From NCBI RefSeq assembly GCF_900112045.1, contig NZ_FOJW01000004.1:62001-126000 (forward strand): a stretch of DNA of 64,000 nucleotides, written 5' to 3'. The notes beneath the pieces are model-generated. The model was not told the DNA's origin. It did not search any database and saw only the letters and a program-made list of their open reading frames with translations. The position numbers were made by a program, and so were the translations under genes. Below, piece by piece: positions 1 through 8,326 of the stretch. The DNA comes from Lentibacillus halodurans. GTDB lineage: Bacteria; Bacillota; Bacilli; Bacillales; Amphibacillaceae. Position 1 is the first letter of the stretch; each line of letters opens with the position of its first letter.

Positions 1-1649
1 ATGATGTAATCGTGGTTGGAGCCGGACTGGCTGGGTTGGTCGCAACGAAAGAGCTGGCGGATGCGGGTAAAAAAATACTGCTGCTTGATCAGGAACCTGA
101 GGCCTCACTTGGCGGGCAGGCCTGGTGGTCATTCGGCGGTTTGTTTTTGGTCGATTCACCGGAACAGCGCCGGATGGGCGTGAAAGACTCGCAAGAATTG
201 GCTTGGCAGGACTGGCTGGGGACAGCAGCGTTTGATCGGGAAAATGATGAAGATTACTGGGCACGAAAATGGGCAGAGGCGTATGTTGACTTTGCAGCTG
301 GTGAAAAACGGGAGTGGCTCCGTCAGATGGGCGTAAAGTTTTTCCCGGTAGTCGGCTGGGCAGAGCGTGGGGGCTATGATGCAGCGGGACATGGCAACTC
401 GGTGCCGCGCTTTCATATTACCTGGGGAACTGGCCCCGGACTTGTCAAACCATTTGAACAACGTGTGCGGAAGCATATGACAAACAAAACTGTCGACTAT
501 TTGCCGCGGCATCGTGTTGATGAACTATTGCTGGATAGAGGCGCAATTACCGGTGTACAGGGATCAGTCCTTGCACCAAGTTCAGTCGAACGAGGGGAGC
601 CAAGTTCCAGAGAAGTCGTTGATACGTTTGAGTATCACGCACAAGCCGTTATGGTGACCAGCGGTGGCATTGGTGCCAATTTTGAGTTAATCCGGAGAAA
701 TTGGCCGAGCCGTCTGGGGTCGCCACCTGATCATATGATTTCCGGCGTTCCGGCACATGTTGATGGACAGATGCTTTCGATTACTGAACAAGCAGGCGGA
801 CGGATTGTCAACCGTGATCGGATGTGGCACTATACCGAGGGAATCAAAAATTGGCATCCGGTTTGGGCAAAACACGGCATACGGATTCTTCCCGGGCCGT
901 CTTCACTGTGGTTCGATGCAGAAGGAAATCGGCTGCCAGCACCTAATTTTCCCGGTTTCGATACGCTTGGAACGCTTGAAGTAATCCAAAAGACGGGATA
1001 CAGTTATTCATGGTTCATCCTGACACAGCGTATTATTGAGCGGGAATTTGCATTGTCGGGATCTGAACAAAACCCTGATTTAACTGAACAGGACGTCAAA
1101 AAGCTGTTAAGCAGAGTTCTGCCAGGTGCCCCCGATCAGGTTGAAGCGTTTAAGGCATACGGCGAGGATTTCGTGATTGCTGAGAACATTGAGAACTTGG
1201 TCGTCGGCATGAATAAGCTGACTGGTAAGAGGCTTTTGGATATTGACCATGTCAAACGCCAGGTACAGGCACGTGACCGGGAAATGGATAATAAATTCAC
1301 GAAGGACCTGCAAATTACGGCCATTAGGGGGGCTCGTACATATCTTGGTGATAAGCTAATCCGGGTTGCAGCTCCGCATAAACTGCTCGACCGGAAAAAT
1401 GGGCCGCTAATCGCAGTCAAATTGCATATTTTAAGCCGCAAAACTTTAGGTGGCCTGCAGACGGATTTGTCTGGCAGGGTGCTGAATGAACAAGGAGATT
1501 CGATCCCTGGTCTCTATGCTGCAGGTGAAGTGTCCGGTTTTGGCGGTGGCGGCTTGCATGGCTACCGAGCATTGGAAGGGACGTTTCTTGGTGGCTGCCT
1601 GTTTTCCGGTCGGCAAGCAGGACGTGCGCTTGCGGAGGAATTGGATTAA
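1..1649 (+). CDS. FAD-binding dehydrogenase (fumarate reductase/KsdD-like), 5' end outside window
   Basis: This flavoprotein oxidoreductase belongs to the FAD_binding_2 (fumarate reductase/3-ketosteroid dehydrogenase-like) superfamily, close to the uncharacterised FAD-binding dehydrogenases of about 550 residues. The reading frame is open from base 3 and encodes DVIVVGAGLAG, the Rossmann dinucleotide-binding motif, so the true start lies just left of the window; the GTG at 12 is inside the motif and cannot be the start. Near the C-terminus the segment GLYAAGEVSGFGGGG followed by a Gly-rich stretch is the second FAD contact region typical of the family. The substrate is not evident from sequence. 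No partner gene is visible because the upstream context is cut off. A hairpin terminator follows directly. Family assignment is confident; the reaction is not. Confidence 0.85.
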   Translation, partial: DVIVVGAGLAGLVATKELADAGKKILLLDQEPEASLGGQAWWSFGGLFLVDSPEQRRMGVKDSQELAWQDWLGTAAFDRENDEDYWARKWAEAYVDFAAGEKREWLRQMGVKFFPVVGWAERGGYDAAGHGNSVPRFHITWGTGPGLVKPFEQRVRKHMTNKTVDYLPRHRVDELLLDRGAITGVQGSVLAPSSVERGEPSSREVVDTFEYHAQAVMVTSGGIGANFELIRRNWPSRLGSPPDHMISGVPAHVDGQMLSITEQAGGRIVNRDRMWHYTEGIKNWHPVWAKHGIRILPGPSSLWFDAEGNRLPAPNFPGFDTLGTLEVIQKTGYSYSWFILTQRIIEREFALSGSEQNPDLTEQDVKKLLSRVLPGAPDQVEAFKAYGEDFVIAENIENLVVGMNKLTGKRLLDIDHVKRQVQARDREMDNKFTKDLQITAIRGARTYLGDKLIRVAAPHKLLDRKNGPLIAVKLHILSRKTLGGLQTDLSGRVLNEQGDSIPGLYAAGEVSGFGGGGLHGYRALEGTFLGGCLFSGRQAGRALAEELD

Positions 1650-1672
1650 ACATAGAGCTGTAAAAGTTGACT

Positions 1673-1706
1673 GACCACCCTGATGTAAAGGGTGGTTACT
1701 TTTGTA
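1673..1706 (+). terminator. Rho-independent terminator after the FAD dehydrogenase gene
   Basis: The arms ACCACCCT and AGGGTGGT enclose a short loop and are followed by a T-rich run. It sits 25 bases after the stop codon and separates this gene from the converging LysR gene. Confidence 0.7.
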
Positions 1707-1711
1707 CCATA

Positions 1712-2596
1712 TCATATGCCCCATTCATTGACTATTTCCATAAATGTTTCCACATTCCTTTTCTTGGCCATAATAGGGGAACAGACATAAGAAAATCGCC
1801 GTTTAAATGAATGTCCTTTGATCGGAATCATCGCAAGGTCGTTATGTTTCATATTTCGTTCTACTACACTTTTTGATAAAAGGGACAGCCCCAGTCCGTG
1901 GATCACCGACTCTTTTACCCCCTGATTGCTGCTGATTGTAATCATCGACTTAACCTGAAGTCCGTTCGAGCGGATGACATGATCCAGATATTTTCGTGTA
2001 CCAGAGCCTTCCTCCCGGGCAATCCATGTTTCGTGATGGAGATCGGTTATGTCTGCTTCATGCTTTCTGGCAAGCGGATGATCAGAAGGGGCCACAACAA
2101 ACAGTTCATCCTCCATAAAAGGCTGAATCAGCAGCCCCGGATCATTGGACTGTCCTTCAATCAGACCAATATCGACGTTTAGCCGTCTTACCGACTGAAC
2201 GATTTCTGCCGTATTGCCAATTTCCAGATCAAGGCCAAGATCGGGGAAATTTTCGCGTATCTTCATGAATAAAGAAGGCACAATATACTCACCAATTGTA
2301 AAACTGGCACCAACTTGGATCGCCCCTTTTACCGCATGATGATGTTCAAGGATGTCCTGCCGTGTCTGTTCATACATCGCAAGAATCTGTTTAGCACGGT
2401 CGTACAACATGTCCCCGGTTGGCGTGATTGTCAGCTTTTTCGGGTTTCGAACGAATAAAGCCGTCTGAAATTCTTCCTCAAGGTTTTTGACATGCAAGCT
2501 GACACTAGGCTGGGAGATTCGCAATTTCTTTGCCGCTTTCGTGAAGTTTTGTTTATCCGCAACCGTAACGAACGTCTTCAGTGCATCATAGTACAT
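1712..2596 (-). CDS. LysR family transcriptional regulator (CysL-like)
   Basis: LysR-type activators bind DNA through an N-terminal winged helix-turn-helix and sense a small ligand with a periplasmic-binding-protein-like C-terminal domain. Here residues 1-60 (ALKTFVTVADKQNFTKAAK, then SQPSVSLHVKNLE) form the HTH, and residues from about 90 form the effector domain. The 294-residue length is standard. The N-terminus closely resembles B. subtilis CysL (YwfK), a regulator of sulfite reduction. The gene is divergent from a YeiH-type putative sulfate/sulfite exporter, an arrangement also seen in enterobacteria, so local control of that exporter is likely. The ATG at 2596 is preceded by a GGGG-rich site. 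Family is sure; the sulfur link is inferred from similarity and context. Confidence 0.85.
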   Translation of the reverse strand: MYYDALKTFVTVADKQNFTKAAKKLRISQPSVSLHVKNLEEEFQTALFVRNPKKLTITPTGDMLYDRAKQILAMYEQTRQDILEHHHAVKGAIQVGASFTIGEYIVPSLFMKIRENFPDLGLDLEIGNTAEIVQSVRRLNVDIGLIEGQSNDPGLLIQPFMEDELFVVAPSDHPLARKHEADITDLHHETWIAREEGSGTRKYLDHVIRSNGLQVKSMITISSNQGVKESVIHGLGLSLLSKSVVERNMKHNDLAMIPIKGHSFKRRFSYVCSPIMAKKRNVETFMEIVNEWGI

Positions 2597-2732
2597 CCTT
2601 ATCCCCGCCTAATGATTATAAATATTAATGACAATAATTATATATATGTATTTTACTAATCATAAAGTCACCGATAAAGTAAAAAGAGAGCATTTTTTAT
2701 GGGAACAGTAAGTAAAAAGGATGTGTGCACCA
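2597..2732. promoter_or_regulatory. Divergent LysR/YeiH promoter region
   Basis: This very A+T-rich spacer between divergent genes contains the interrupted dyad ATTAATGACAATAAT around 2621-2640, which has the T-N11-A form favoured by LysR regulators. It is the likely operator for both genes. I infer this from position and composition only. Confidence 0.45.
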
Positions 2733-3749
2733 ATGAAACAGCTATTAACAAAATCCCCATCCATTTTATTTCTCAAGGGAATCATAATGACACTTGTCAT
2801 TGCCCTGATCGCTCACTTTTTATCCCAATTTCCGTTTTTATCGATTATGGGTCAGCTTGTGATAGCCATATTGATTGGTATTGCCTGGCGGGCAGCAATC
2901 GGTGTTCGTGCAAATGTTATGCCAGGCGTGACGTTTTCGAGTAAAAAATTGCTGCGGCTTGGTATTATTCTGCTTGGGATGCGGCTGAATCTGGTGGAAA
3001 TATACGAAGCCGGCTGGAGTGCGTTTACAATTGCTGCGCTTAATCTGACTTTTGCACTGGTCACTGTCTATCTGATTTCTAGCTGGATGGGCGTTGACAA
3101 AAAGCTGGGAATGCTTACAGCGAGCGGTACAGCTATATGCGGTGCGGCTGCCATTGTTGCGATTGCCCCGCAATTGAAGGCGAAAGACGACGAAACAGCT
3201 GTCGGGGTCGCAACAATTGCCGTACTTGGCACATTGTTCACCCTCGTCTATACATTTTTATTTTCGGTTTTTGACATGTCGCAGGATGGATTTGGTGTTT
3301 TTGCTGGTGGAACGCTGCATGAAATCGCTCATGTCGTCGCGGCAGCTGCAGCAGGAGGAGATGAAGCCGTTGACATCGCTGTTATTGTTAAGTTAACGCG
3401 TGTGGCACTGCTTGTTCCAGTTGCACTGATCATTGGTTATCTGTTCCAAAGAAGTGATAAGCATTCAGACCGGAGCAAATTTTCCTTGTCAACAATACCA
3501 TGGTTTATTTTTGGATTCCTGGCTGTAAGTGGCATTCATTCACTGGGGATGATTCCGGAACAGGTGGCAGACCAGGTTGTCAATGCCGCTTACTTGCTGC
3601 TTGCGATGGCAATGGCAGGGCTGGGGTTGACAGTTGATATTGGCACTTTCCGGCGTCTTGGAATCAAATCATTTACGGCAGGTCTTATCGGATCGGTGCT
3701 GCTCGCAGTCTTTGGATTTGCAGTAGTATCAGTATTTGGGTTATTTTAA
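2733..3749 (+). CDS. YeiH family putative sulfate exporter (UPF0324)
   Basis: This is an integral membrane protein of about 338 residues with roughly ten hydrophobic segments. It matches the YeiH/UPF0324 family, annotated by homology as putative sulfate exporters but poorly tested. Visible family features include the Gly/Ala-rich segment LTASGTAICGAAAIVAIAP around residues 125-145 and the HEIAHVVAAAAAGG segment near residue 195. Two starts are possible: ATG at 2721 directly abuts the AAAAAGG site, whereas ATG at 2733 is 12 bases from it, so the downstream start was chosen. It is divergent from a CysL-like LysR gene, which suggests a role in sulfur compound or taurine-type metabolism. A good terminator follows. 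Confidence 0.8.
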   Translation: MKQLLTKSPSILFLKGIIMTLVIALIAHFLSQFPFLSIMGQLVIAILIGIAWRAAIGVRANVMPGVTFSSKKLLRLGIILLGMRLNLVEIYEAGWSAFTIAALNLTFALVTVYLISSWMGVDKKLGMLTASGTAICGAAAIVAIAPQLKAKDDETAVGVATIAVLGTLFTLVYTFLFSVFDMSQDGFGVFAGGTLHEIAHVVAAAAAGGDEAVDIAVIVKLTRVALLVPVALIIGYLFQRSDKHSDRSKFSLSTIPWFIFGFLAVSGIHSLGMIPEQVADQVVNAAYLLLAMAMAGLGLTVDIGTFRRLGIKSFTAGLIGSVLLAVFGFAVVSVFGLF

Positions 3750-3824
3750 TATCTGCAGGTATCCGACGAAGTATCAGGTGGCAATCAATTCACGACACTG
3801 AAAATGAATCTTCGCACAAAATCT

Positions 3825-3866
3825 TTGGCATTCGTTATAAGCTCAGGTGAATGCCAAGTTTTTTCT
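3825..3866 (+). terminator. Rho-independent terminator after yeiH-like gene
   Basis: TTGGCATTC and GAATGCCAA form a 9-bp stem followed by GTTTTTTCT. It lies between convergent genes and touches the 3' end of the antiporter gene, so it may act in both directions. Confidence 0.75.
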
Positions 3867-5442
3867 AATGGTCACTTTCCAATTCTGCCAGTTTATCCAT
3901 AATTTGTTCGTTCACTTGCTCAGCAACCTCACTGGAAATGATATCTTCCTTGACAAGAATCTCAACCGCTTCATGCTGCGCGTACAGCGAATGCCGTTGG
4001 ATGGTGTTTTGCTGTTTTTCCTTTAAACCTGGATTCTCCTGTAAAGTCTGTTCAATTTTTGCTTGGATGGTCTTAAGGTTTTGCTGATAATTCGCTGCAA
4101 TTTCATTTGTTACAGTATCTGAAATTCGAAAATTATCCTTGATCCTTGTTATTTCCTGCATAGCATTTTCATACCGGTACGCTTGTGCCAGCAATACCTC
4201 ATACGCTTCAAAGCCACTGTCTTGTTTATTGACACCAAGCCAGTCAAGCAACGGCTTGATCGTTAGCCCCTGACAGACAAGTGAGAATAATACTGCACTG
4301 AAAGCAAAAATCAGGACTTCCTCGCGCCCTTCAAAATCTCTCGGCAGACTGAGCACGAGTGCAATGGATAAAGATCCTTTCAGACCGCCCCAGTTCAGAA
4401 TATGCTTCCAAGAAGCCGGCATATTTCCGGTAAATAACGTGCTGATATAAACAGCGGTACTTCTGGCCACAAGCACAATCAAAATGGCCATAAAAATAAG
4501 TCCCCATCTGTCAGACACATCTATCCGGGTAATCTCCAGCCCGACCATTAAAAAGACGAGCGAATTGGCAAGCAGTGTTGCGACATCCCAAAAATTGCTG
4601 ATATTGAGTTTCGTTGTCGGACTCATGCCGGTTTTGGACCCGTAATTCCCTAGCGTCAGTGCTGAAACAACAACAGCAATGACACCGGATGCACCAATAT
4701 TCTCGGCCAGTAAAAAAGTACCGTAAAACAGAATGATGCTAAAAATAATTTCAAGCGGATAATCATCAAAATACCTTGTTACCCGTGAAGCAATATACCC
4801 AGTGGCTCCCCCGATCATCAGCCCCAGTGCGACTACTTTAACAAATTCCCATAAACCCAGACCAGCCCCTTCTATCCCAAGTCCAGCATAAGTAAGCAAT
4901 GAAAAAGCAGATATATTAAAAAGGACAACAGCGAGTCCATCATTAAACAGACTTTCTCCTTCAATCACAGTGGAAAGCCGTTTGTTGACGCCAAGAGCTT
5001 TAAAAATGGACAAAACACTAACAGGATCTGTAGCACTCATGACGGCTGCAAATACAAATGCAGCTGGAATGGATAATTGCAAAAGCCACAAGGAGGAAAA
5101 GCCAATCACGATGAATGACAGAAAGGTCCCCCCGAAAGCCAATAAAAGAATGGGCTTTTTGTTATCAAACAGTTGTGAGAATGGCAGTTTTAATGCAGCT
5201 TCCCCTAGCAGTGCAGGCAAAAACAGCGTAATCACAGCAAAATTAAAAACTTCTCCTTCTGTTATAAAATCTTTCAACGGCTCAAGGACTGGGACATTCA
5301 CTAGACCAATGATGGCACCGACAATGACAAGCGCAATCGGATAGGGCCGATCAAATTTTTTGGCAATTGCTGTAATGCCGGCAGCAATCATGACCAATAT
5401 AAGAATGAGTGAAAAAATATGATGTAAATCCAATTCCTCCAT
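3865..5442 (-). CDS. CPA1 family sodium(potassium)/proton antiporter
   Basis: The 525-residue protein has about 12-13 membrane segments over residues 1-400 and a hydrophilic, probably cytoplasmic, helical tail of about 120 residues. Family motifs include SATDPVSVLSIFKALG and EGESLFNDGLAVVLF near residues 135-175; the Asp pair in such motifs carries out ion exchange in NhaP/NHE-type antiporters. It resembles the Bacillus NhaG/NhaK group. The role is Na+ or K+ efflux in exchange for protons, which suits a halotolerant host. The ATG follows a GAAGGAG site with good spacing. It is monocistronic, converging on the YeiH gene. Ion preference cannot be read from the sequence. Confidence 0.85.
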   Translation of the reverse strand: MEELDLHHIFSLILILVMIAAGITAIAKKFDRPYPIALVIVGAIIGLVNVPVLEPLKDFITEGEVFNFAVITLFLPALLGEAALKLPFSQLFDNKKPILLLAFGGTFLSFIVIGFSSLWLLQLSIPAAFVFAAVMSATDPVSVLSIFKALGVNKRLSTVIEGESLFNDGLAVVLFNISAFSLLTYAGLGIEGAGLGLWEFVKVVALGLMIGGATGYIASRVTRYFDDYPLEIIFSIILFYGTFLLAENIGASGVIAVVVSALTLGNYGSKTGMSPTTKLNISNFWDVATLLANSLVFLMVGLEITRIDVSDRWGLIFMAILIVLVARSTAVYISTLFTGNMPASWKHILNWGGLKGSLSIALVLSLPRDFEGREEVLIFAFSAVLFSLVCQGLTIKPLLDWLGVNKQDSGFEAYEVLLAQAYRYENAMQEITRIKDNFRISDTVTNEIAANYQQNLKTIQAKIEQTLQENPGLKEKQQNTIQRHSLYAQHEAVEILVKEDIISSEVAEQVNEQIMDKLAELESDH

Positions 5443-5612
5443 GAATAGGCTCCTTCATCGATTGTTGGCACATCCTTCATTTTTCCCAATTACAGCAAAT
5501 GAATGCTCATTAGAAAAAATATATCCAATGCCCATTATCTATACTTTTAAAAAGGATGCAGGCGTTATTTGTCGAAGTTATTAGGAGGGAAAAATAAAAG
5601 GAGAGGACATAA

Positions 5613-6461
5613 ATGACATTTTCGATCGCAGGTTTTGATCCGCAAACAAGAGAACTTGGTGTTGCCGTGCAATCAAAATTTATCGGAGTTGGTTCTGTGG
5701 TGCCATGGGCTAAGGCGGGAGTTGGAGCAATTGCTACACAAGCCTTTGCAAACCCTACATATGGACCTGACGGGCTGCATCTATTGGAACAAGGAAAAAC
5801 GGCACAGGAAACAATTGACGCATTAATTTCAAAAGATGAGGGAAAGGCAGATCGCCAAGCAGGGATTGTTGATGTAAATGGCAATGCTGCCACTTTTACC
5901 GGCGACAGATGCTATGATTGGGCTGGCGGTCAGACAGGAAAGCATTATGCTGCTCAGGGGAACATATTGGTAAGTCAAGAAACAGTTGAGGCTATGGGGG
6001 ATACGTTTGAACAATCCGACGGCTCCCTGGCAGAGCGATTACTTAAAGCCCTGGATGCTGGTCAGGCAGCAGGCGGAGATAGGCGAGGGAAACAAGCTGC
6101 TGCTATTTATGTCGTGAAAGAAAAAGGTGGCTATTTAGGGACAAATAACCGCTACGTCGATTTACGGGTTGACGATCACTCGAATCCAATCAAAGAATTG
6201 ATTAGAATCTATTATCTTCATCAGCTTTATTTTGGGATAACCAAGCCGGAAAACATTTTGGATGTCAAAGGAACGGTACGGGAAGAAATTATAACGCATT
6301 TGTATAGACTCGGGTTCTTGGGCAAAAAAAATGTAGAGGACCAAACACTTTATGAGCAGCTTACATCATTCATTCACACAGAAAATTTCGAGAGACGTGA
6401 ATTAGAGAAGGGGAAAATCGATCAAGCAGTACTTGATTTTATGAAAAGTAAAGAGCAGTAA
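5613..6461 (+). CDS. DUF1028 domain protein (Ntn-hydrolase fold)
   Basis: Residues 1-200 match the DUF1028 family, which adopts an N-terminal-nucleophile hydrolase fold; the opening MTFSIAGFDPQTRELGVAVQ and the segment KAGVGAIATQAFANPTYGP are characteristic. The function of the family is unknown. Residues 205-282 form a helical C-terminal extension like the putative peptidoglycan-binding tail seen in some members. No signal peptide is present, so a cytoplasmic location is likely. The start has an AGGAGAGG site. The gene stands alone between the antiporter and a small spore-like protein gene. Confident in family, not in reaction. Confidence 0.85.
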   Translation: MTFSIAGFDPQTRELGVAVQSKFIGVGSVVPWAKAGVGAIATQAFANPTYGPDGLHLLEQGKTAQETIDALISKDEGKADRQAGIVDVNGNAATFTGDRCYDWAGGQTGKHYAAQGNILVSQETVEAMGDTFEQSDGSLAERLLKALDAGQAAGGDRRGKQAAAIYVVKEKGGYLGTNNRYVDLRVDDHSNPIKELIRIYYLHQLYFGITKPENILDVKGTVREEIITHLYRLGFLGKKNVEDQTLYEQLTSFIHTENFERRELEKGKIDQAVLDFMKSKEQ

Positions 6462-6528
6462 AGATAAGGACGAATAAGGAAAGCCCTTGTTCCAAATGAT
6501 AACGTTGATGGAAAGGGGTGCAGTTAAG

Positions 6529-6669
6529 ATGCCGAATAAGAACAACCAATTCAAGGAAAATAAAAACCATGGTGAGCATCGAAACGGGCGCAAAAGCCAA
6601 TATAAAAACAACAGTACGCATGGCGGCGGACGGCCGGATGAATATATAAGCCAAAAGGACGATTCGTGA
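6529..6669 (+). CDS. Small hydrophilic Asn/Lys-rich protein (46 aa), function unknown
   Basis: The 46-residue product starts MPNKNNQFKENKNHGEHRNG and is rich in Asn, Lys, Gly and His, with no hydrophobic segment. In composition and size it resembles minor small acid-soluble spore proteins of Bacillaceae, but I cannot match it to a named Ssp. The ATG at 6529 is chosen over the in-frame ATG at 6487 because GGAAAGGGG lies 10 bases upstream of it. Expression during sporulation would be a reasonable guess, unsupported by any visible sigma-G promoter. Confidence 0.6.
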   Translation: MPNKNNQFKENKNHGEHRNGRKSQYKNNSTHGGGRPDEYISQKDDS

Positions 6670-6695
6670 ACGGGTTATTTTCAGGAGTCGCTGAC

Positions 6696-6752
6696 ATGTC
6701 TACGTTCGCTATCGTGTGTACCATCGTTAAAGTATTGATCAAACCGCTGTAA
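6696..6752 (+). CDS. Possible 18-residue peptide with ribosome binding site
   Basis: An ATG 8 bases after CAGGAG opens an 18-codon frame (MSTFAIVCTIVKVLIKPL), hydrophobic with a Lys-containing end. It sits between a small hydrophilic protein gene and a terminator hairpin. It could be a small membrane peptide or chance. Confidence 0.2.
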   Translation: MSTFAIVCTIVKVLIKPL

Positions 6753-6812
6753 ATGAGGGAAATTCGCTGTCGTTGACGACCGGATTCCCACAAAAGCAGA
6801 AAACCATGAATA

Positions 6813-6846
6813 AGCGGTGTGATATAGCAGGTCACACTGCTTTTTA
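6813..6846 (+). terminator. Rho-independent terminator
   Basis: AGCGGTGTGA pairs with TCACACTGCT (one G-T pair) and is followed by TTTTTA. It closes the small-protein transcription unit just ahead of the HAD phosphatase gene. Confidence 0.75.
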
Positions 6847-6894
6847 CACTTTAAGGTTAAGGTGCATCTGTTTTACCAATGAAGGAGTGCTGGC

Positions 6895-7425
6895 ATGAAC
6901 AAAGGGATGTTTCTCGATCGTGATGGTGTCATCAACGAAGTACTCAGTCACCGGGTCAAATTCGTTAACAGGCCCAGTGATTTTCACCTGTTGAATGGTG
7001 TCGGGGAAGCGATTAAACTATTCAACAACATGGGCTTTAACGTTTTTGTGGTGACGAATCAGGGCGGGATCGGCCTCAGGTTTATGCGGGAAGAGGCTCT
7101 GGCAGACATACATAACAAAATGAAAGCTGATTTGGCGGCGTTCGGTGCAGTCATTGATGATATTGCTTATTGCCCGCACAAACCGCATGTTGATTGTCCT
7201 TGCCGCAAGCCGAAGCCGCAAATGATTCTGGATCTCGCCGAAAAACATAACGTTGATCTTGATCAAAGCTACATGGCTGGTGACCGGGAGCCGGATATAG
7301 CTGCAGGAAAAAAAGCAGGTACAAAAACAGTTCTTATCGGAGGCCGTGAGCAGGATAAGGTTGATGCGGATATGGATTTTCCCGATCTGTTCTCATTTGC
7401 GGATTGGTTAAAAAAACGGTCATAA
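6895..7425 (+). CDS. HAD-IIIA phosphatase, GmhB-like (histidinol/heptose-bisphosphate phosphatase type)
   Basis: The 176-residue protein is a HAD superfamily class IIIA phosphatase. Motif I is MFLDRDGVINE (nucleophile and general acid Asp), motif II lies in VVTNQGGIG, a zinc-binding loop is visible as CPHKPHVDCPC with the following CRKPKP, and motif IV is MAGDREPDIAAGKKAG. This is the layout of D-glycero-D-manno-heptose 1,7-bisphosphate phosphatase GmhB. Because a Gram-positive bacterium lacks lipopolysaccharide, the actual substrate is probably another phospho-sugar; no sugar-nucleotide genes are nearby. Start ATG is preceded by GAAGGAG. Confidence 0.85.
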   Translation: MNKGMFLDRDGVINEVLSHRVKFVNRPSDFHLLNGVGEAIKLFNNMGFNVFVVTNQGGIGLRFMREEALADIHNKMKADLAAFGAVIDDIAYCPHKPHVDCPCRKPKPQMILDLAEKHNVDLDQSYMAGDREPDIAAGKKAGTKTVLIGGREQDKVDADMDFPDLFSFADWLKKRS

Positions 7426-7497
7426 CTTTTCATGGTTTTATCCTTTCTGGTCATACTAAAACATGTCGTCAATTAAAGTACAGGAAGGATGAGAACT

Positions 7498-8247
7498 ATG
7501 ATGAAAGGTTTGCTGACTACATTAGCCTTATCACTGATGTTTACGTTGAGTCTCCCTTCAGCATCTGCCTTTTATAAAGGATTTGCAGAGGATTTGCAAA
7601 GTGAAAGACAAACAAAGGAGGCCAAAAAAGATACTTATCAACAAATTTTCCTGGAGCTTGAGGCAAAGGAATTAGGTATTGAAACAGAAGGTAAGGACAA
7701 GGAGCAATTACACAAAGAGGTAGCTGGGAGCAAAATTAAACAAGCAGCAAAAGAAAACGGAATTGAAACAGAAGGCAAAGATGTTAAAGAACTTGCTAAA
7801 GAAGTTCACCATGCTGAGGTGAAGGAAAAGGCGGAAGAACTGGACATTGAACAAAAAGGAAAAGATCCTCAGATGCTGGCGGAAGAAGTCTATGAAGCGA
7901 TGCTAAAGCAAAAAGCGGAAGAACTCGGGATCGATTCAACGGGAAAAAATGCAGAAAAACTGAAACAGGCAGTTATGGAAAAGTCGATAAAAAATGAAGC
8001 AGATACACTAGGCATCACGACAGAGGCAAAGGACTTAAGAGAACTGCGAAAAGCCATTCATGAAAAGAAAATCTTCCAAACATCCGATGCTTTAGGGATG
8101 GATACCAAAGACAAGGATACTGATACACTTTTCGATGAAATCATGACACAACATGCCGAAGAAGCAAAGGAACAGAAGTTGTACCCGTTTGAAGATAAGC
8201 AGCTTAAATTCTTTAAGGGTCACCATATGAAGATGAAGAAAAAATAA
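7498..8247 (+). CDS. Secreted protein with six 28-residue SAP-like helical repeats
   Basis: A cleavable signal peptide (MMKGLLTTLALSLMFTLS followed by LPSASA) precedes a highly charged mature protein of about 225 residues. From residue 55 onward it is built of six consecutive units of exactly 28 residues, each of the form (K/E)A..LGI.T.GKD...L..EV....IKQ. The helix-turn-helix spacing with LGI-x-T-x-GK recalls SAP/HeH-like helical hairpins, but I do not know this protein as a named family. The tail is Lys/His-rich (GHHMKMKKK). ATG 7498 is chosen because AGGAAGG ends 9 bases upstream; the ATG at 7489 abuts that site. A terminator follows, so the gene is monocistronic. It probably acts outside the membrane or in the wall; function is unknown. 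Confidence 0.75.
   Translation: MMKGLLTTLALSLMFTLSLPSASAFYKGFAEDLQSERQTKEAKKDTYQQIFLELEAKELGIETEGKDKEQLHKEVAGSKIKQAAKENGIETEGKDVKELAKEVHHAEVKEKAEELDIEQKGKDPQMLAEEVYEAMLKQKAEELGIDSTGKNAEKLKQAVMEKSIKNEADTLGITTEAKDLRELRKAIHEKKIFQTSDALGMDTKDKDTDTLFDEIMTQHAEEAKEQKLYPFEDKQLKFFKGHHMKMKKK
7660..8163 (+). repeat. Six in-frame 84-bp coding repeats
   Basis: Six units start at 7660, 7744, 7828, 7912, 7996 and 8080, each 84 bp and encoding 28 residues. DNA identity between units is low while the residue pattern is kept, so this is an old, selected protein repeat rather than a recent slippage product. Unit length is invariant with no insertion between units. Confidence 0.8.
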
Positions 8248-8251
8248 AGCA

Positions 8252-8284
8252 GATCCCCGATTATTGCATCGGGGATTTTATTTT
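8252..8284 (+). terminator. Rho-independent terminator after the repeat protein gene
   Basis: ATCCCCGAT and ATCGGGGAT form a perfect stem with a short loop followed by TTTATTTTA. It lies between convergent genes. Confidence 0.85.
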
Positions 8285-8326
8285 ACATGCAATGGACTTG
8301 TAAGCCCACATTGAATGAAGTTTCAT

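Noticed and set aside
12-14. GTG at position 12 as start of the FAD dehydrogenase
   Set aside because: The codons before it (DVI) continue the Rossmann motif DVIVVGAGLAG in frame, so the gene begins outside the window.
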